DNA from: JALYQB01 sp035640155
Lineage (GTDB): Bacteria; Actinomycetota; Actinomycetes; Mycobacteriales; Pseudonocardiaceae
Length of the DNA stretch: 19,781 bases
NCBI GenBank assembly: GCA_035640155.1
Contig: DASQWR010000150.1
Coordinates: 1 to 19,781 of the forward strand
Direction: 5' to 3'
A program made the translations under genes and the position numbers. Of the stretch, positions 16,442 through 19,781 are shown piece after piece. The notes under the pieces are model-generated. The model saw only the letters and a list, made by a program, of their open reading frames with translations. It was not told the origin of the DNA and did no database searches. Within the stretch, counting starts at the first letter, position 1. Every line of letters starts with the position of its first letter.

Positions 16442-17239
16442 GTGCCGGGAAACGGGGCTGTGCCCGACGACGAGAAGCCCGCCGACGACGAGGAGCATCC
16501 CCGCGAGAAGCGGCGCGGTCCTGTGGTGCTGCGCCGGGACCGCCGGGCCGAGTCCACCACCACCGACCAGCGCCTGCTGGACTCCCGCGGCCCGTCGGAC
16601 TGGGTGCACACCGACCCGTGGCGGGTGCTGCGGATCCAGTCGGAGTTCGTCGAGGGCTTCGGGATGCTCGCCGAGCTCCCGCGGGCGGTCACCGTCTTCG
16701 GGTCGGCCCGCACCGGGCGCACCCACCCGGAGTACGCCACCGGTCGCGAGCTGGGCGCCGCGCTCGCCGACGCCGGCTTCGCAGTGATCACCGGAGGTGG
16801 CCCCGGGACGATGGAGGCGGTGAACCGGGGGGCCTCGGAGGCCGGTGGCCTCTCCGTGGGGCTCGGTATCGAGCTGCCCTTCGAGCAGGGCCTCAACCCG
16901 TGGGTCGATCTCGGGATCAACTTCCGGTACTTCTTCACCCGCAAGACGATGTTCGTCAAGTACGCCCAGGCGTTCGTCTGCCTGCCGGGTGGGTTCGGCA
17001 CCCTGGACGAGCTGTTCGAGGCCTTGACGCTGGTTCAGAACAAGAAGGTCACCAAGTTCCCCGTCATCCTGTTCGGACGGTCCTATTGGGACGGGCTGTA
17101 CAGCTGGCTACGCGACGCGGTGAGCGTGGGCGGCAAGATCGATGCTCGGGATCTGTCGTTGCTGCATCTCACCGACGACGTCGACGAGGTGGTGGCGCTG
17201 GTGGGCGGCGCGTACCGGGCGTGGGAGGCCACCCATTGA
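16442..17239 (+). CDS. LOG-family (TIGR00730-type) protein, first of a tandem pair
   Basis: The protein has 265 residues. It has a Rossmann-like LOG fold with GGGPGTMEAVNRG (118-130) and PGGFGTLDE (182-190), the two motifs shared by LOG phosphoribohydrolases, which release cytokinin-type bases from nucleoside 5'-monophosphates. Characterised relatives act on AMP or other NMPs, so the substrate here is open. An N-terminal stretch of about 75 residues is highly charged (DDEKPADDEEHPREKRRG) and precedes the domain start at AVTVFGSARTG. The start is GTG 16442 because of the -10 spacing; GTG 16391 would overlap dapE and give 282 residues. The stop overlaps the next LOG gene as TTGA. Confidence 0.85.
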   Translation: MPGNGAVPDDEKPADDEEHPREKRRGPVVLRRDRRAESTTTDQRLLDSRGPSDWVHTDPWRVLRIQSEFVEGFGMLAELPRAVTVFGSARTGRTHPEYATGRELGAALADAGFAVITGGGPGTMEAVNRGASEAGGLSVGLGIELPFEQGLNPWVDLGINFRYFFTRKTMFVKYAQAFVCLPGGFGTLDELFEALTLVQNKKVTKFPVILFGRSYWDGLYSWLRDAVSVGGKIDARDLSLLHLTDDVDEVVALVGGAYRAWEATH

Positions 17240-17895
17240 CCAGCGTGTGCGTGTACTGCGCGTCGTCCTCGGGCCTGCCCGCGCGCTACCTGCAGCTCGC
17301 GGCGGACGTCGGCACCGGCATCGCGCGGCGCGGCTGGCAGCTGGTCTCCGGGGGTGGACATGTCTCGATGATGGGAGCAGTGGCGCACGCCGCCCGCGCG
17401 GGAGGCGGGCGCACCCTCGGCGTGATCCCCCGGGCACTGGTCGACCTCGAGGTGGCCGACACCGAAGCGGACGAGCTCCTGGTCACCGACACGATGCGGG
17501 AGCGCAAGGCGCTGATGGACGCGCATGCCGACGCGTTCCTGGCCCTGCCCGGTGGGATCGGTACCTGCGAGGAGCTGTTCGAGGCCTGGACGTCCCGGGC
17601 GCTGGGGATGCACGTGAAGCCCGTGGTGGTGCTCGACCCGGACGGGCACTACCGGGGACTGCTGGACTGGCTGGACGGGTTGCGCGAGCGCGGCTTCCTC
17701 TCCGCAGCGGGACTGGCCACCCTGCTGGTGGTGTCCGACGTCGACGCCGCGCTCGACGCCTGCGTGGCCCGCGCACCGGCTGGCATGAACCTGCCACGAT
17801 CGGCGCATGACGACCGTCCTGACCTACCTCGTCGTGATGGCGCTGGTGGCTGCGGTGGTGTTCCTGCTCGCGTGCCTGGTCTTCGGGCGCGGTGA
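17236..17895 (+). CDS. LOG-family protein (Rv1205-like), with a C-terminal run-on
   Basis: The protein has 219 residues from the TTG at 17236, which is supported by GGGAGG 7 nt upstream and gives LTSVCVYCASSSG; a GTG at 17245 is the alternative. The motifs SGGGHVSMMG (38-47), the RERKALMD helix and PGGIGTCEE (105-113) are those of the short LOG enzymes, which cleave the N-glycosidic bond of cytokinin riboside monophosphates; mycobacterial Rv1205 is the best-known relative. The family core ends near residue 178. A further 40 or so residues (MNLPRSAHDDRPDLPRRDG and a Gly/Arg-rich end) come from reading 89 nt into the DivIVA-like gene in another frame, and look non-native. Confidence 0.85.
   Translation: MTSVCVYCASSSGLPARYLQLAADVGTGIARRGWQLVSGGGHVSMMGAVAHAARAGGGRTLGVIPRALVDLEVADTEADELLVTDTMRERKALMDAHADAFLALPGGIGTCEELFEAWTSRALGMHVKPVVVLDPDGHYRGLLDWLDGLRERGFLSAAGLATLLVVSDVDAALDACVARAPAGMNLPRSAHDDRPDLPRRDGAGGCGGVPARVPGLRAR
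17795..17800 (+). promoter_or_regulatory. Candidate -10 of the DivIVA-like gene (leaderless)
   Basis: CACGAT lies 6 nt before the ATG at 17807, inside the 3' part of the LOG reading frame. No Shine-Dalgarno sequence precedes the ATG. The hexamer is the same as the one before lpqW. Confidence 0.35.
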
Positions 17896-18097
17896 GGAGC
17901 TCGCTCCGCTTCCTCCGGGCTCGACTCCCACCAGCCTGCCGGCCGAGGGGCTGGACGGGGCGGACCTGCGGCAGGTGCGCTTCGCGCTGGTGGTGCGCGG
18001 GTACCGGATGTCGGAGGTGGACTGGGTGCTCGAACGGGCGGCCGCCGAGCTGGACGCGCTGCGCGCCCGCGTGGCGGAGCTGGAGGCAACCCGGTGA
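17807..18097 (+). CDS. DivIVA-like small membrane protein (Rv1209-like)
   Basis: The protein has 96 residues. One N-terminal membrane helix (about residues 4-26) is followed by a Pro-rich linker and then a DivIVA-type segment VRFALVVRGYRMSEVDWVLE, ending in a short coiled-coil (AAAELDALRARVAELEATR). DivIVA domains bind curved membrane or polar growth sites; this protein is too short to be DivIVA/Wag31 itself, and a partner role at the membrane is inference. Position just before tag and DUF3117 matches Rv1209-tagA-Rv1211. The 5' end overlaps the LOG frame by 89 nt; the ATG is supported by the complete membrane helix and the -10 hexamer. Confidence 0.8.
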   Translation: MTTVLTYLVVMALVAAVVFLLACLVFGRGEELAPLPPGSTPTSLPAEGLDGADLRQVRFALVVRGYRMSEVDWVLERAAAELDALRARVAELEATR

Positions 18098-18105
18098 CCA
18101 CGTGA
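18094..18105 (+). other. Possible three-codon ORF bridging the DivIVA-like gene and tag
   Basis: GGAGG (18082-18086) is followed after 7 nt by GTG-ACC-ACG-TGA. Its GTG overlaps the previous gene's stop and its TGA overlaps the tag GTG. The best-spaced ribosome site in this junction therefore points to a mini-ORF, not to tag. It may act only as a re-initiation bridge, or be chance. Confidence 0.25.
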
Positions 18106-18671
18106 CCAGGCCGGGACCGGACGGGCGGCTGCGCTGCGCGTGGGGCGTCTCCACTCCCGACTACCTCCACTACCACGACACCGAGTGGGCGGTGCCGCTG
18201 CACGGTGAGACCGCCCTGTTCGAGCGGATCAGTCTGGAGGCGTTCCAGTCCGGCCTGTCCTGGCTCACCATACTGCGCAAGCGGGCGGCGTTCCGGGCCG
18301 CCTTCGCCGGGTTCCATCCCGCCGCGGTGGCGGAGTTCGGGACCGACGACGTGACGCGGCTGCTCGCCGACGCCGGCATCGTGCGCAACCGCGCCAAGAT
18401 CGAGGCCACCGTGCGCAACGCCCGTGCGGTGATCGCCCTGGACGACGGCCTGGACGCGCTGCTGTGGTCGTTCGCACCCGACCCTGAGCGCCGGCGCGCG
18501 CCACGGACGCTGGAGGATGTTCCCGCCACCACTCCCGAGTCGGTGGCGATGGCCCGCGAGCTCAAGCGCCGCGGGTTCGCCTTTGTCGGCCCCACCACCT
18601 GCTACGCGTTGATGCAGGCCGCCGGCATGGTGGACGACCACCTCGCCGAGTGCGGTTGGCGCCGCTGCTGA
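18102..18671 (+). CDS. tag: DNA-3-methyladenine glycosylase I (Tag)
   Basis: This is a base-excision repair glycosylase of 189 residues that removes 3-methyladenine from alkylated DNA. Family features are LRCAWGVSTPDYLHYHDTEW near the start, the catalytic-site glutamate Glu46 in SLEAFQSGLSW, and ILRKRAAFRAAFAGF. Zinc ligands typical of Tag are present: Cys12, His25, His180 and Cys184 (HLAEC). KRRGFAFVGPTTCYALMQA is also diagnostic. The start GTG 18102 is 4 nt after the previous stop, with a GGAGG at an unusually long 15 nt, so translation is probably coupled to the gene before. Confidence 0.95.
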   Translation: MTRPGPDGRLRCAWGVSTPDYLHYHDTEWAVPLHGETALFERISLEAFQSGLSWLTILRKRAAFRAAFAGFHPAAVAEFGTDDVTRLLADAGIVRNRAKIEATVRNARAVIALDDGLDALLWSFAPDPERRRAPRTLEDVPATTPESVAMARELKRRGFAFVGPTTCYALMQAAGMVDDHLAECGWRRC

Positions 18672-18676
18672 GTGGT

Positions 18677-18690
18677 GGCCAGCCGTGGCC
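18677..18690 (+). terminator. Small hairpin after tag
   Basis: GGCCA-GCCG-TGGCC forms a 5-bp stem 6 nt after the tag stop, followed by CTTTC. It is short and lacks a real T-tract, so termination here is doubtful. Confidence 0.2.
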
Positions 18691-18714
18691 TTTCGGCCCG
18701 AGATCATCGGTTGG

Positions 18715-18807
18715 TTGTCCGGCCATCGACGCCATGGGGGAGAATGCCCCGCGTCGCCCGCGCCCAGCCGAGACGGGCGGTTGACGATTCTATGGACGGA
18801 GTACAGC
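18715..18807 (+). promoter_or_regulatory. Promoter candidates in the tag-DUF3117 gap
   Basis: The 137-nt gap before DUF3117 holds TTGTCC (18715-18720) with GAGAAT (18740-18745), spaced 19 nt, and a consensus-like TTGACG (18781-18786) with TACAGC 15 nt later. Neither pair is ideal. A new transcript starting here would make sense of the gap, the longest non-coding stretch between same-strand genes in the window. Confidence 0.25.
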
Positions 18808-18808
18808 T

Positions 18809-18976
18809 ATGGCGGCCATGAAGCCCAGGACCGGTGACGGTCCCCTCGAGGTCACCAAGGAGGGACGGGGCATCGTGATGCGGGTGCCCCTCGAGGGTGG
18901 TGGGCGCCTTGTCGTCGAGATGACGCCGGACGAGGCAGGCGAGCTGGGCGAGGCACTGCGGACCGCGGTGAGCTGA
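18809..18976 (+). CDS. DUF3117 family small protein (Rv1211-like)
   Basis: The protein has 55 residues: MAAMKPRTGDGPLEVTKEGR, then GIVMRVPLEGGGRLVVEMTPDE and a helical end ELGEALRTAV. It is nearly the same as the actinobacterial DUF3117 sequence I remember, a very conserved small protein of unknown function, predicted beta strands plus a C-terminal helix. The ATG at 18809 is preceded by GGAG at 8 nt. Position after tag is conserved with mycobacteria. The following epimerase gene starts 26 nt downstream and could be cotranscribed. Confidence 0.93.
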   Translation: MAAMKPRTGDGPLEVTKEGRGIVMRVPLEGGGRLVVEMTPDEAGELGEALRTAVS

Positions 18977-19002
18977 ACGACTCCCAGGAGAGGCGCTCCA
19001 GG

Positions 19003-19781
19003 ATGAGGATGTCCGTGTCGCCGATGCCGAGCGTGCTCCCCCAGGACGGTCGGGTGGTGATCACCGGCGGGTCGGGCTTCGTGGGCCGTGCCGTGGTCGC
19101 AGCCTTCCTCACCCGGGGACAGCAGGTGACCGTCGTGGACCGCGACGAGCACCCAGACGTGCCCACCGTGACGGGTGAGCTCACCGACCCGGGGGTCCGC
19201 GACGCCGCGCTGGACGGCGGGGACGTCGCCGGGGTGGTTCACCTGGCAGCGATCACCTCGGTGCTGCGGTCGGTCGACAGCCCGACCGAGACGTTCCGGG
19301 CCAACGTCGAGGTCACCCAGGCGCTGCTCGACGGCTGTCGCGTCCGAGGTGTCAACCGGTTGCTGATGGCGTCGACGAACGCAGTGGTCGGCGACGTCGG
19401 GCACGCCCGGATCGACGAGTCCTTTCCGCTGCGCCCGCTGACCCCCTACGGCGCCACCAAGGCTGCCTGCGAGATGCTGCTGTCCGGTTATGCGGGGGCC
19501 TACGGGACGGCGACCTGCGCGTTGCGGTTCACCAACATCTACGGCCCCGGGATGGGCCACAAGGACAGTTTCGTGCCCCGGATGATGCGGGCGGCGTTGG
19601 CCGGTCGGGGCGTGCAGGTCTACGGCGACGGGCGGCAGCGACGCGACCTGGTGCACGTGGACGACGTGGTCGCCGCGATCACCTCCGCATGGGACCGGCG
19701 GTACACCGGCACCGCCATCGTCGGCACGGGGGAGTCGGTGACCGTGCTGGAGCTGGTCGACGCGGTGCGGGCGGTCACCGG
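19003..19781 (+). CDS. NAD-dependent sugar epimerase/dehydratase, extended SDR (3' end outside window)
   Basis: The frame is open from ATG 19003 to the end of the window (259 residues visible) and the gene continues beyond. It has the Rossmann motif GGSGFVG (22-28), an acidic cofactor residue in VVDRDEH, the HLAAITSV segment, ASTNAV with the active-site Ser/Thr, and YGATK (Tyr149, Lys153). LRFTNIYGPGM, YGDGRQRRDLVHVDDV and TGESVTVLELVDAV match UDP-glucose/GDP-sugar epimerases and dehydratases. The exact sugar substrate cannot be told. ATG 19009 and 19024 are alternative starts; AGGAG at 18986-18990 is somewhat far from all of them. In mycobacteria glgA, on the other strand, follows this position instead. 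Confidence 0.9.
   Translation, partial: MRMSVSPMPSVLPQDGRVVITGGSGFVGRAVVAAFLTRGQQVTVVDRDEHPDVPTVTGELTDPGVRDAALDGGDVAGVVHLAAITSVLRSVDSPTETFRANVEVTQALLDGCRVRGVNRLLMASTNAVVGDVGHARIDESFPLRPLTPYGATKAACEMLLSGYAGAYGTATCALRFTNIYGPGMGHKDSFVPRMMRAALAGRGVQVYGDGRQRRDLVHVDDVVAAITSAWDRRYTGTAIVGTGESVTVLELVDAVRAVT

Noticed and set aside
18790..19656. 288-codon minus-strand frame opposite DUF3117 and the epimerase
   Set aside because: Both plus-strand genes have clear family motifs; the minus-strand translation has none.

Overview
The window is very GC-rich DNA with dense genes, frequent GTG starts and ATGA/GTGA stop-start overlaps. It carries mshB (mycothiol synthesis), a mycobacterial-type 7Fe ferredoxin, an LpqW-type lipoprotein and DUF3117. 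These point to an actinobacterium, most likely of the mycobacteria/Pseudonocardiales side of the phylum (Pseudonocardia-like). That placement is inferred from gene content and order, not from a search.

Layout. Bases 1-195 are the 3' end of a Nudix hydrolase gene. It converges on a small four-cysteine basic protein gene (minus strand) that is divergent from typA/bipA. After typA come lpqW and then a complete oligopeptide/dipeptide ABC importer: lipoprotein binding protein, two permeases and two ATPases, mostly with overlapping ends (4468-10247). mshB and a small membrane protein follow (10270-11534). A minus-strand block holds an AIM24-family gene with an amidohydrolase 3' relic directly behind it (11564-12595). 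The next block is fdxA and dapC (plus), dapD (minus) and dapE (plus), covering three late steps of the succinylase branch of diaminopimelate/lysine synthesis. Two LOG-family genes in tandem follow, then a DivIVA-like membrane protein, tag (3-methyladenine glycosylase I), DUF3117 and the start of an extended-SDR sugar epimerase that runs off the window.

The order typA-lpqW-...-mshB-membrane protein-...-fdxA-dapC-...-dapD/dapE-...-LOG-...-DivIVA-like-tag-DUF3117 follows the Mycobacterium tuberculosis order Rv1165-Rv1211 as I remember it. The differences are the main interest: a full peptide importer sits between lpqW and mshB, an AIM24 gene and a dead amidohydrolase lie between mshB and fdxA, and the fadD6-folP2-gpgS segment is absent, so the LOG gene runs 89 nt into its neighbour.

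Regulation. Several genes (lpqW, mshB, dapD, dapE, the first LOG gene, the DivIVA-like gene) have a TANNNT or CANNNT hexamer 6-8 nt before the start codon and no Shine-Dalgarno sequence, the arrangement expected for leaderless transcripts. Others (the Cys4 gene, typA, the binding protein, fdxA, the second LOG gene) have clear Shine-Dalgarno sequences that settle the start. I see no rRNA, tRNA, CRISPR array, insertion sequence or phage gene. No stretch over 300 bases lacks a gene. I found no clear novel multi-gene system; the unusual points are local and are listed in the findings.
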